A stretch of DNA of 64,000 bases from Methylobacter tundripaludum SV96. Its GTDB lineage: Bacteria > Pseudomonadota > Gammaproteobacteria > Methylococcales > Methylomonadaceae. The translations under genes and the position numbers were made by a program. Below, in pieces: positions 12,767 to 20,285 of the stretch. The stretch is from contig NZ_JH109154.1 in the NCBI RefSeq assembly GCF_000190755.2, positions 62,001-126,000 on the forward strand, read 5' to 3'. Numbering within the stretch: the first letter of the stretch is position 1; the number at the start of each line of letters is the position of its first letter. Under the pieces are notes generated by a model that searched no databases, was not told where the DNA came from, and saw only the letters and a list, made by a program, of their open reading frames with translations.

Positions 12767-12837
12767 ACCACGAAGGCACGAAGAGCACGAAGTTTTTTAC
12801 TTTGGATTTTCTTCGTGAACTTCGTGTCTTCGTGGTG
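12767..12837. repeat. Palindromic interspersed repeat (CACGAAG family), copy 1
   Basis: The left arm (CACCACGAAGGCACGAAGA...) and right arm (...CTTCGTGTCTTCGTGGTG) form a long imperfect hairpin. It lies between the HAD gene and beta-RFAP synthase. Relatives are at 23258-23362 and 60884-60925. Confidence 0.85.
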
Positions 12838-12897
12838 ATATGCCGTGCAGATGGGTGTCAAGTTTCCACACCTTAGTTCGCAGCCGCTAGGCCGATC

Positions 12898-13905
12898 ATG
12901 TATACTTCCAGCAATTTTTGCAGCACAAACACAGCCATAACCTTGATAGTTCAACATTCTAAAGTCTCAGTCATTGCTCCCGCCAGGTTACACATGGGGT
13001 TTATTGATTTAAGCGGATCATTAGGCCGACATTTCGGCAGCATCGGTGTTGCGCTTAATGAAATCAGCACCTGTTTGTCGGTAACCGGCGCCGAGCAACT
13101 CACCATTACCGGTCCCGCCGCACAGCGGGCAAAAAAGTGTGTGTCCATGTTGTGCAAGACGCTGCACGTATCCGACAAGCTCAATATCACCATTGAAACG
13201 GCGATTCCCGAGCACGTAGGCTTGGGTTCGGGTACGCAAATGTCGCTGGCAATCGGCGCGGCGCTTAATGAATTTTACGGATTGGGGCTTAGCGTGCGCG
13301 AAATCGCCGCGGTGACCGACCGGGGTTTGCGTTCCGGCATCGGCATCGGCGTTTTTGAACAGGGCGGGCTGGTTGTCGATGGCGGTCGCGGCGAAAAAAC
13401 CATTACGCCGCCGGTGCTGGCGCATATGGATATACCAAACGACTGGCGGTTTATTCTGGTGTTCGATCAGCGAGGTCAGGGTTTGCACGGTCAGCAGGAA
13501 ATACAGGCTTTTAAAGAGCTGCCGCCTTTTCCGCAGCAGGAAGCCGCTCGGTTATGCTACTTATTATTGATGCAAGGGCTACCTGCGGTAGCCGAAAACG
13601 ACATTGTTAACTTCGGCGATGTGATCAGCCAGCTGCAACGCTCGGTTGGCGAGCATTTTTCCTCGGCGCAGGGCGGCGTTTTTACCAGTCCCGAAGTTGC
13701 CGCTGCCATGCAATGGCTGGAACAGCAAGGTGCGGTGGCTATCGGTCAGACCTCATGGGGGCCGACCGGGTTTTGCGCTATTGATGGAGTGGCATTGGCT
13801 GAATCAATCACTGATCAGGCCAGAAAGGCGTTTGCGCATTTCGATAAGTTGAGTTTTGTTGTTGCCAGTGCCAGGAATAGCGGGGGGGATGTTTTTGTTG
13901 GCTAG
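12898..13905 (+). CDS. mptG: Beta-ribofuranosylaminobenzene 5'-phosphate synthase (beta-RFAP synthase)
   Basis: Catalyses the first committed step of tetrahydromethanopterin synthesis, condensing 4-hydroxy/aminobenzoate with phosphoribosyl diphosphate. It is a GHMP-kinase-fold protein. APARLHMGFIDLSGSLGRHFGSIG is the family's N-terminal signature, followed by ETAIPEHVGLGSGTQMSLAIGAAL, the glycine-rich phosphate loop. GGRGEK and the C-terminal GQTSWGPTGFCAID are further conserved blocks. The first 26 residues are not conserved in appearance, so the true start may be internal. It begins the tightly spaced run mptG, ATP-grasp, mch, ATP-grasp, CitG-like, fae. Confidence 0.93.
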   Translation: MYTSSNFCSTNTAITLIVQHSKVSVIAPARLHMGFIDLSGSLGRHFGSIGVALNEISTCLSVTGAEQLTITGPAAQRAKKCVSMLCKTLHVSDKLNITIETAIPEHVGLGSGTQMSLAIGAALNEFYGLGLSVREIAAVTDRGLRSGIGIGVFEQGGLVVDGGRGEKTITPPVLAHMDIPNDWRFILVFDQRGQGLHGQQEIQAFKELPPFPQQEAARLCYLLLMQGLPAVAENDIVNFGDVISQLQRSVGEHFSSAQGGVFTSPEVAAAMQWLEQQGAVAIGQTSWGPTGFCAIDGVALAESITDQARKAFAHFDKLSFVVASARNSGGDVFVG

Positions 13906-13913
13906 GGCGTAGC

Positions 13914-15029
13914 GTGGAAACGATATTGATAGTCGCCGGCTCAGGACGCATGCTGGCGCAGGCTGCAAAACACGCGGGCTTAAAGCCTTTGGTCATTGAC
14001 CTGTTTGCCGATCTTGACATGCAAGGTTATGCGGAAGATTTCCGTCAGGTAAAGTCATTAGCCGAACAAGATTTAGCGCCTGCTGTAGATTATTTTATCG
14101 AACGTTATGCCGTAGCCCATGTCATTTACGGCAGCGGTTTTGAATGCTATCCGGAAAGCCTGTTTTACCTGAATAGTCGGTTGGTTATGCTGGGCAATGA
14201 TCCCGACGCCTTTGCAATGCAACTGGATAAACCGGCGTTTTTTTCAACGCTGAATGCGTTAAATATTCCGCATCCCGATGTTGTTTTTAGCGCACCTGGT
14301 TGTGCCGAGGGCTGGCTGATTAAGCCTATGCAAGGGCAGGGCGGTATCGGGATACAACGTTATGATGGCGGTGCTGTCGATAATTCGGTTTACTGGCAAA
14401 GATTTCAAGCCGGTGCATCCTACTCGGTGCTGTTTTTAGCTGACGGACAGCAGGTGCAAGTCGTCGGTTTTAACAGGCAATGGCCGGTTCGTTTAAGCCA
14501 AACTCAGGAGTTTGTTTTTTCAGGGGTAATCAATAACGCCGATCTGTCGGATGCGCAAAAAACGGTGCTAACGGACTGGTTAAAACAAATAGTTCCGGCG
14601 TTTGGGCTAAAGGGCTTAAATTCGCTGGATTTTATTCATGCGGACGGTTGCAGTTATATTCTGGAAATAAATCCCAGGCCTTCTGCCAGTATGCAGTTAT
14701 ATGATCAGGATTTGCTGAACAGGCATGTAGGGGCGACTTCAGTCGCCTTGTCACCAGAAGTTGGGCGACTGAAGTCGCCGCCACAAACCGGCTATCAAAT
14801 CATTTATGCCGAGCATGATTTAATTATTCCCGATCATTTCGAATGGCCGGATTGGTGCATGGATTTGCCAAAACCCGGCAATATGTGTCGCGCAGGACAG
14901 CCATTGTGCAGTATTATTGCGCACCAAAAAAACTCACGGTCAGTTGCAGAGCAGCTGCTGACTAAACAACAACTTATCATTAATAAACTAGAAGGTTTTG
15001 ATCCTCATGGAATATACAGCCAGCGTTAA
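13914..15029 (+). CDS. ATP-grasp ligase of the H4MPT cluster
   Basis: A 371-aa ATP-grasp carboligase-like protein, of the kind found next to mch in methylotrophs. Seen: an N-terminal Rossmann-like segment ([19 protein letters not shown]), the ATP-binding lysine region ([19 protein letters not shown]) and the metal-binding [19 protein letters not shown] 13914 starts eight bases after the mptG stop. Shortly after the metal-binding motif, residues about 271-292 ([20 protein letters not shown]) are coded by a palindromic repeat, where the family would be expected to run directly into [10 protein letters not shown]. The 3' end overlaps one possible mch start. The exact amino-acid ligation step is unknown. 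Confidence 0.85.
   Translation: METILIVAGSGRMLAQAAKHAGLKPLVIDLFADLDMQGYAEDFRQVKSLAEQDLAPAVDYFIERYAVAHVIYGSGFECYPESLFYLNSRLVMLGNDPDAFAMQLDKPAFFSTLNALNIPHPDVVFSAPGCAEGWLIKPMQGQGGIGIQRYDGGAVDNSVYWQRFQAGASYSVLFLADGQQVQVVGFNRQWPVRLSQTQEFVFSGVINNADLSDAQKTVLTDWLKQIVPAFGLKGLNSLDFIHADGCSYILEINPRPSASMQLYDQDLLNRHVGATSVALSPEVGRLKSPPQTGYQIIYAEHDLIIPDHFEWPDWCMDLPKPGNMCRAGQPLCSIIAHQKNSRSVAEQLLTKQQLIINKLEGFDPHGIYSQR
14731..14780 (+). repeat. Palindromic repeat inserted in frame in an ATP-grasp gene (family C)
   Basis: Two arms, GGGCGACTTCAGTCGCC at 14731-14747 and GGGCGACTGAAGTCGCC at 14763-14779, are inverted copies. Each is itself a palindrome with 7-bp arms (GGCGACT/AGTCGCC). The spacer is TTGTCACCAGAAGTT. 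The host ORF reads through, coding [17 protein letters not shown]. Confidence 0.85.
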
Positions 15030-15990
15030 TAAATTGACCCAGCCCTTGGTGCAGCATTTGCTCGATAATGCGGACAAATTGCGTTTAGGCGTGGAAAAGT
15101 TAGCCAATGGCTGCACCATCATCGACGCGGGTATTAAAGTGCCGGGCGGGATCGAGGCGGGGCGCATTATTGCTGAAATCTGCCTGGGCGGCATGGGCAC
15201 TGTAACCATCAGTCACAGCACTTATACCGATAACTGGCCATTGTCTGTCAATGTACACACAGGAAATCCGGTTCTGGGTTGTTTGGGTAGTCAATATGCA
15301 GGCTGGAGTTTGTCTCATGAGAAATATTACGCATTGGGTTCTGGACCTGCGCGCGCTATGGCTACCAAGCTGAAAGACGGCAAGCAGGAACCGGTTGAAG
15401 AGTTATACAAGGAACTGGAGTATCAGGACAGCAACGATTCCACTGTGTTAGTGATTGAAAATGATGCGGTGCCGCCGGTTGAAATCGTCGAAAAAGTCGC
15501 CGCCGCCTGCAAGGTCGATCCATCCAAACTGACCATCATCGTTACTCCGACCAGCAGTCTGGCTGGTGGCGTACAAGTGGTTGCGCGGGTGCTTGAAGTG
15601 GCTATGCATAAGGCTCACGCCTTGCACTTCCCATTGGAAAATATCATCGACGGTAGCGGTAGTGCGCCGATCTGCCCTCCGCACCCTAATTTTGTTAAAG
15701 CGATGGGCCGAACTAACGATGCGATTTTGTTTGCCGGTCAGGTGCATATCTTTGTAAAAGGCAGCGACGAAGAAGCTGAAAAACTGGCTAATGAACTGCC
15801 CAGTTCAACCTCTAAAGATTACGGCAAACCGTTTGCGGATATCTTCAAGCAGTATGAATACGACTTCTTTAAAATCGACGCGATGTTGTTCAGTCCGGCC
15901 AGCGTTATTGTGACTGCGGTGGAGTCAGGCAAAAGTTTCCGCGCAGGCAAGCTGGATAATGCCTTGCTGGATCAATCATTTGGGGCGTAG
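15007..15990 (+). CDS. mch: Methenyltetrahydromethanopterin cyclohydrolase
   Basis: Hydrolyses methenyl-H4MPT to 5-formyl-H4MPT in formaldehyde oxidation; cytoplasmic. The 327-aa product has the typical length and conserved blocks, including [27 protein letters not shown], the [18 protein letters not shown] segment, [11 protein letters not shown] and [15 protein letters not shown] 15007 ([10 protein letters not shown]) is preferred over an in-frame TTG nine bases upstream, because GAAGG at 14991-14995 is too close to that TTG. It partly overlaps the end of the upstream ATP-grasp gene. Function is well supported. Confidence 0.96.
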   Translation: MEYTASVNKLTQPLVQHLLDNADKLRLGVEKLANGCTIIDAGIKVPGGIEAGRIIAEICLGGMGTVTISHSTYTDNWPLSVNVHTGNPVLGCLGSQYAGWSLSHEKYYALGSGPARAMATKLKDGKQEPVEELYKELEYQDSNDSTVLVIENDAVPPVEIVEKVAAACKVDPSKLTIIVTPTSSLAGGVQVVARVLEVAMHKAHALHFPLENIIDGSGSAPICPPHPNFVKAMGRTNDAILFAGQVHIFVKGSDEEAEKLANELPSSTSKDYGKPFADIFKQYEYDFFKIDAMLFSPASVIVTAVESGKSFRAGKLDNALLDQSFGA

Positions 15991-15999
15991 AGCGTAGGC

Positions 16000-16905
16000 G
16001 TGGGTCGAATAGCAATTTTTACCGATGATCCCGGCTGGCATGGCAAACAATTAAGCTTGGCCTTTGCCAGTCGCGGCTATAGCTGCGATTACGTTTCGCT
16101 GACAGAGTGCCGGTTTGCAATCGAACCCGGTAGGCAGCCAATCTTTATTCCAGGCTTTGAACACGCGCTTCCCGATGCGGCTTTTGTACGCGGCGTGCCC
16201 GGCGGTTCGCTTGAGGAAGTCGTGTTGTACCTGGATTTTCTGCATGCGTTAAAGGCTATGGGGATTCCTGTCTACAATGACGGACATGCGGTAGAGCGCA
16301 GTGTCGATAAGGCCATGACCAGTTTTTTACTGCACCATGCAGGGCTTCCGACGCCGATGACCTGGGTGTTGCGTGATCGTGACGAAGCGTTGAGGATTGC
16401 AGAAGCTGAATTAAAACAGGGTAATTTGCTGATCAGCAAGCCCTTGTTCGGTTCGCAGGGTGAAGGCATACGCCGTATTGAAAAAACGACGGACTTGTTT
16501 TGGCTGACCGGCAGTCACGGCGTTTATTATCTGCAACGTTTTGTTCATTGCGAAGGTGAGGGGTTTTCAGATAACCGCGTGTTTGTGATTAACGGTCGGG
16601 CGGTTGCCGCAATGCGCAGACGCGGAAAATTCTGGCTCAATAACGTTGCCCGTGGCGCGAGCTGCGAGCTGATTGATTTGGAGCCCGAAATGGTCGATTT
16701 GGCCGTTAAAGCGACGACTGCATTAGCCATGGATTATGCCGGCGTCGATATTATTCGGGATAGGGACGGACGTTGCACGATTATTGAAGTTAACAGCATA
16801 CCGGCATGGAAAGGCCTGGAAAGCGTTTGCGATATCAATATTGCCGGGCTGATGGCGGACGATTTAATCACCCGCAAGATGCACAAAAAAACTGTCGCCG
16901 CCTGA
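16000..16905 (+). CDS. RimK-like ATP-grasp ligase of the H4MPT cluster (methylotroph orf5 type)
   Basis: A 301-aa ATP-grasp protein of the RimK/MptN family, which attach amino acids, usually glutamate, to a carboxylate. Seen: SVDKAMTSFLLHHAGLPTP (lid/ATP region), LLISKPLFGSQGEGIRRIE (phosphate loop), YLQRFVHCEGEGFSDNRVFVI and the metal site CTIIEVNSIPAWKGLE. GTG 16000 begins nine bases after the mch stop, and the stop overlaps the next start (TGATG). By position it matches the ligase found after mch in Methylobacterium-type clusters. A glutamate ligase for a C1 cofactor is inferred. Confidence 0.88.
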   Translation: MGRIAIFTDDPGWHGKQLSLAFASRGYSCDYVSLTECRFAIEPGRQPIFIPGFEHALPDAAFVRGVPGGSLEEVVLYLDFLHALKAMGIPVYNDGHAVERSVDKAMTSFLLHHAGLPTPMTWVLRDRDEALRIAEAELKQGNLLISKPLFGSQGEGIRRIEKTTDLFWLTGSHGVYYLQRFVHCEGEGFSDNRVFVINGRAVAAMRRRGKFWLNNVARGASCELIDLEPEMVDLAVKATTALAMDYAGVDIIRDRDGRCTIIEVNSIPAWKGLESVCDINIAGLMADDLITRKMHKKTVAA

Positions 16906-17753
16906 TGGTTTCGCCAAAGCAGCTCAGCGAGCTCTATCGGCAAGCCTGCGAGGTTGACGTGCAGGCGTTTAAACCCGGCAATGTCAGTGTTTATGCAGAG
17001 GGTCATGATATGACCGTAGCTGATTTCAGAGCTAGCGCCGAGGTCAGTGCGGAGCCTCTTTGCAATCCCGATTACTCCTTGGGCGAGAAAATTTATTACG
17101 CCGTCAAAGCAACGCGTGAGGCAGTAGGATGCAACACCAATTTAGGTATTATTTTGCTTTGTGCGCCATTGATTCAGGCTATAAATCTCAAGGATCCAGA
17201 ATTAACCTTAAGACAAGCGGTCAGCAAGGTTATTTTCGATACAACGGTAGAAGATGCTGACTGGGTTTTTAAGGCCATAACACTAGCATCACCGGGCGGT
17301 TTGGGCAGCTCCGATCAACAGGATGTTAATGAAAAAGCCTCGGTTACATTGACTGAGGCGATGAAAATAGCCAGCACAAAAGATCGTATTGCGCTCCAAT
17401 ACACAACTGATTATCAAGATATTTTTAATTTCCTACTTTTAAGGTATAATGCCAGTCTTGATCGATGGGGTGACAGGAATTGGGCCGCGGTGTCAGCGTA
17501 TGCTGACATGCTGAGTCAATTTCCAGATAGTCATATCGAAAGGAAATACGGAGATCAGTACTCTGAGATGATAGCTACCAAAATGGCTCAGCTCAGTGAG
17601 GAGCTGTCTAAAACTGATAATCCTGAGCAAATAGAGCCATTGCTTTTTTGTCTGGATCAGGAGCTTAAGATTTATGGTATAAATCCGGGTACTACAGCCG
17701 ACATGATTGTGGCGACAGTATTAACGGCATTTTTAGAGGATCTTAATCAGTAA
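16905..17753 (+). CDS. CitG/MdcB-like triphosphoribosyl-dephospho-CoA synthase family protein (methylotroph orf7 type)
   Basis: A 282-aa all-helical protein of the triphosphoribosyl-dephospho-CoA synthase family. It keeps the KPGNVSVYAEGHDMTVADF opening and the NTNLGIILLCAPL and ASPGGLGSSDQQDVNE blocks, the last two being the family signatures. ATG 16905 overlaps the upstream stop; an in-frame start further upstream would overlap the ATP-grasp gene by 100 bases and is rejected. Homologues sit between the RimK-like gene and fae in other methylotrophs. Its substrate in C1 metabolism is unknown; citrate-lyase prosthetic-group synthesis is unlikely here. Confidence 0.87.
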   Translation: MVSPKQLSELYRQACEVDVQAFKPGNVSVYAEGHDMTVADFRASAEVSAEPLCNPDYSLGEKIYYAVKATREAVGCNTNLGIILLCAPLIQAINLKDPELTLRQAVSKVIFDTTVEDADWVFKAITLASPGGLGSSDQQDVNEKASVTLTEAMKIASTKDRIALQYTTDYQDIFNFLLLRYNASLDRWGDRNWAAVSAYADMLSQFPDSHIERKYGDQYSEMIATKMAQLSEELSKTDNPEQIEPLLFCLDQELKIYGINPGTTADMIVATVLTAFLEDLNQ

Positions 17754-17766
17754 CAATACTGTTACT
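17749..17766. promoter_or_regulatory. Perfect 7-bp inverted repeat ahead of fae (possible operator)
   Basis: AGTAACA, spacer ATAC, TGTTACT. It overlaps the stop codon of the CitG-like gene and lies about 50-120 bases ahead of the two fae starts. No U-run follows, so it is not a classic terminator. An operator role is inference. Confidence 0.4.
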
Positions 17767-17870
17767 AATAGGGCTTCAAAAGGAATTTGTTAAAAACAAA
17801 TAAGGGGACATTAACAATGTCGATAGTAGATTCAATTTTTTCATTTTTTTCTTCACAGGGGATAATAAGC

Positions 17871-18380
17871 ATGGCTAAGATTAATAAATTATGCGTTGGC
17901 GAATCTTTAGTTGGTGAAGGCAACGAAGTTGCTCACATCGATTTGATGGTTGGACCACGTGGTTCAGCTGCTGAAACAGCGTTTGCAAACTGCTTAACAA
18001 ACAACAAAGACGGCTTTTCTAGCTTGTTAGCTGTTGTTGCACCTAACTTGATGGTAAAACCTTCAACTGTTATGTTCAACAAAGTAACAATCAAAGGCGC
18101 AAAGCAAGCTGTTCAAATGTTTGGCCCAGCACAACGCGGTGTTGCTATGGCTGTTGCTGATTGTGTAGAAGACGGCACAATCCCTGCTGCTGAAGCTGAT
18201 GATTTATTCGTATCAGTTGGTGTATTCATTCACTGGGCTGCAGAAGACGATGCTAAAATCCAACAATACAACTACGAAGCTACTAAAGAAGCTCTGAAAC
18301 GTGCTGTTGCCGGTACTCCTACTGCTGCTGAAGTTGTTGCTGCTAAAGGTACTGCTGTACATCCATTTGCTGCTAACTAA
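17871..18380 (+). CDS. fae: Formaldehyde-activating enzyme
   Basis: Condenses formaldehyde with H4MPT to methylene-H4MPT, the entry step of the pathway. The 169-aa product from ATG 17871 matches the family from [25 protein letters not shown], with H22 in the active-site position, through [15 protein letters not shown] and [16 protein letters not shown] to HPFAAN. Codon choice (many GCT, GTT, AAC, CGT codons) differs from the neighbours and fits very high expression. An in-frame ATG at 17817, with a clear AAGGGG site, would add 18 residues ([18 protein letters not shown]). The conserved start favours 17871, but that leader is unusual. A terminator follows. Confidence 0.97.
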   Translation: MAKINKLCVGESLVGEGNEVAHIDLMVGPRGSAAETAFANCLTNNKDGFSSLLAVVAPNLMVKPSTVMFNKVTIKGAKQAVQMFGPAQRGVAMAVADCVEDGTIPAAEADDLFVSVGVFIHWAAEDDAKIQQYNYEATKEALKRAVAGTPTAAEVVAAKGTAVHPFAAN

Positions 18381-18405
18381 GTTTTATTTAGTTATCAAGA
18401 ATGGT

Positions 18406-18437
18406 AAAAATACCCCGGTTTAATGGGGTATTTTTTT
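18406..18437. terminator. Rho-independent terminator, bidirectional
   Basis: AAAAATACCCC (18406-18416) pairs with GGGGTATTTTT (18425-18435) around an eight-base loop, with seven T after the stem on the plus strand and an A-run on the other side. It ends fae on the plus strand and overlaps the 3' end of the convergent HisA-like gene. Confidence 0.88.
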
Positions 18438-19127
18438 GCCTGAAATTTCAGTAATCTCTTCAGATTTAATAGTGCGTGAGTGCAACGCACTGGCAACAAG
18501 CGCTTGATGAATTCCCGCCTTACTTAAAAGCACACAATCCTGTTTATTTCTTATACCGCCTGCGGCAATAAATTTTTTGTCCGGGTATTGCCTGCAAAAC
18601 TCAGTTAACTTCTCCAGATCGGGGCCATGGTTGCTGCCTACGCGCTCCAGCGTCATGATGATGATATTTTCCGGCCAAAAAGTGGGATCTGAAAAAAGAC
18701 TAGGCGCACCCAACGCATTTGCCTTCGAATAATCCAGCGAAAGAATAAAGTTGTTTTTATAGGCTTTGATTTCTGAAATGGTTTCATTTTGATAAGATTC
18801 ACTGCCCAAAACAGGCAGAGTGTTGCCGGGAAGCTGTGCGGCCTCGTCATATTTTTGATAACCCTTGTCTATCCAGAATGTTATTTGCGGGAAACGAGTC
18901 AGTACGTCAGTTATTAAATGATTATGGCTGCCTTGATGAGTAATCGCATTCAGGTCTGCAATATAGAAGGTATCAAACTCATAAACACCCAGGAATGCCT
19001 CAATAACCTGAAAAATATCAGATGATTTGCACAAGTCAGTGTTAATGGGTTGATAGTGCTCGCGATGGCCTTGTTTGGCGTGAACGACTACGCCGTCTTT
19101 TAAATCTATTACCGGGATTATTTTCAT
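18420..19127 (-). CDS. HisA-related TIM-barrel protein of the C1 cluster
   Basis: A 235-aa (beta/alpha)8 protein resembling phosphoribosyl-isomerase HisA (MKIIPVIDLKDGVVVHAKQG, FYIADLNAIT, FIAAGGIRNKQD). The last half keeps the phosphate-binding glycine turn, but it is not the histidine enzyme in context: no his genes are near, and such HisA-like proteins recur in methanogens and in methylotroph H4MPT/methylofuran clusters. It is convergent with fae and divergent from the MfnD-like gene. A role in C1-cofactor synthesis is inferred; the reaction is unknown. Confidence 0.82.
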   Translation of the reverse strand: MKIIPVIDLKDGVVVHAKQGHREHYQPINTDLCKSSDIFQVIEAFLGVYEFDTFYIADLNAITHQGSHNHLITDVLTRFPQITFWIDKGYQKYDEAAQLPGNTLPVLGSESYQNETISEIKAYKNNFILSLDYSKANALGAPSLFSDPTFWPENIIIMTLERVGSNHGPDLEKLTEFCRQYPDKKFIAAGGIRNKQDCVLLSKAGIHQALVASALHSRTIKSEEITEISGKKIPH

Positions 19128-19187
19128 GAAGCAGGATTTGCTGGTGATACAATATAACGTTTATTTTATAGCTGTTTATTGAATATT

Positions 19188-20285
19188 GTGAAAATTCTGG
19201 TGTTCGAGTATATCACTGGCGGCGGCTTTAATAAGCAGGCGTTGTCGGATTCATTGGCAGAGGAAGGGAGGTTGATGCGCAATGCATTGCTCGATAACCT
19301 GACCCGATTAAACCAAACCCGGTCAAACCGTCTCGAAATCACAGTCATGATGGATTGGCGACTTAACGATTCAGCAAGCATGACGGGCATAAATACCGTC
19401 ATCATCAGGCCTGAGCATGATGTTACAGAAGAATTTGCGCGACTGGTTAAGCAATGCGATCTGGTATGGCCGATAGCGCCGGAGTTTGACGGTATTTTAC
19501 AAAACCTGTGTCAAACGGTTGAATCATTAGGCAAGATATTACTGACGTCGCCTGCAACGGCCGTTGCTATTGCCGGTAACAAACTCAAGACTTATGAGCG
19601 GCTCAACCGTCATCATATAGCCGCCGTTCCTACCCGTATCTTTGATGATGATTACTCCCCCGGTGAATGGATGGTTAAACCGGTTGATGGCGTGGGTTGT
19701 GCAGACAGCTATGTCCTTACCACTCGGCAGGACTTTGAGCGGATGGCTACACAAAAAGGCCACGACTGCATGGATGCAGGAGGTAGAGCAATGCAGGGAG
19801 CAATTGCCGAATATGTCATGCAGCCGCATCTTCAAGGCGCAAAAACCAGTCTTTCGTGCTTATTCAAGCAAGGCCGCGGCTGGTTAGTGTGTGCCAATTT
19901 GCAGCGTTTTGAGTTCATCAAACAGCAATATCACTTGACAGACATCGTGGTGAATCACCATCCCGACCTTGGCCGGTATCAGCCATTGATTGATAAAATA
20001 GCCCGAGCCTTGCCTGAGTTGTGGGGTTATGTAGGTATCGATTTGATAGAAAGTGATCACGACTGCATGGATGCAGGAGGTAGAGCAATGCAGGGAGCAA
20101 TTGCCGAGACATGGGTGCTCGAAATAAATCCCCGCCTGACCACTTCGTTTGTCGGTATATACGATGCTTTAGGTATCAATATTGCCGAGGCTGTTTTGCA
20201 GTTAGTGCATGGCGAGCCGATACTCAACCAGGCTTACAACAGGCCCATTACCGTTCAAGCAAAACAGGAAACTCATGCAAGCTAA
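19188..20285 (+). CDS. ATP-grasp ligase (MfnD-like) carrying two repeat-encoded insertions
   Basis: ATP-grasp protein beginning MKILVFEYITGGGFNKQ, the opening of the family that includes archaeal MfnD, a tyramine-glutamate ligase of methanofuran synthesis. GTG 19188 gives this start; a TTG three codons upstream is possible. Seen: GEWMVKPVDGVGCADSYVL (ATP-binding), WGYVGIDLIESD and WVLEINPRLTTSF (metal site). The 17-residue unit HDCMDAGGRAMQGAIAE occurs twice, after MATQKG and between DLIESD and TWVLEINPR, where the family should run almost directly from one motif to the next. The frame is open. The gene overlaps the MfnF-like gene by 11 bases. A role in methylofuran synthesis is inferred. Confidence 0.85.
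   Translation: MKILVFEYITGGGFNKQALSDSLAEEGRLMRNALLDNLTRLNQTRSNRLEITVMMDWRLNDSASMTGINTVIIRPEHDVTEEFARLVKQCDLVWPIAPEFDGILQNLCQTVESLGKILLTSPATAVAIAGNKLKTYERLNRHHIAAVPTRIFDDDYSPGEWMVKPVDGVGCADSYVLTTRQDFERMATQKGHDCMDAGGRAMQGAIAEYVMQPHLQGAKTSLSCLFKQGRGWLVCANLQRFEFIKQQYHLTDIVVNHHPDLGRYQPLIDKIARALPELWGYVGIDLIESDHDCMDAGGRAMQGAIAETWVLEINPRLTTSFVGIYDALGINIAEAVLQLVHGEPILNQAYNRPITVQAKQETHAS
19761..19811 (+). repeat. ~50-bp peptide-coding repeat, copy 3 (family A)
   Basis: Codes HDCMDAGGRAMQGAIAE in the host frame. Contains CTGCATGGATGCAG (6-bp arms), GGAGGTAGAGCAATG and a direct repeat of GAGCAAT. Its first 50 bases are identical to those of copy 4, 297 bases downstream. Confidence 0.95.
20058..20108 (+). 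repeat. ~50-bp peptide-coding repeat, copy 4 (family A)
   Basis: Matches copy 3 over 50 bases and codes the same 17 residues, placed two codons before VLEINPR of the ATP-grasp metal site. Confidence 0.95.

Noticed and set aside
19188-20285. Frameshift or pseudogene status of the ATP-grasp gene
   Set aside because: Both inserts keep the frame, and all three family motifs remain; no stop is present.
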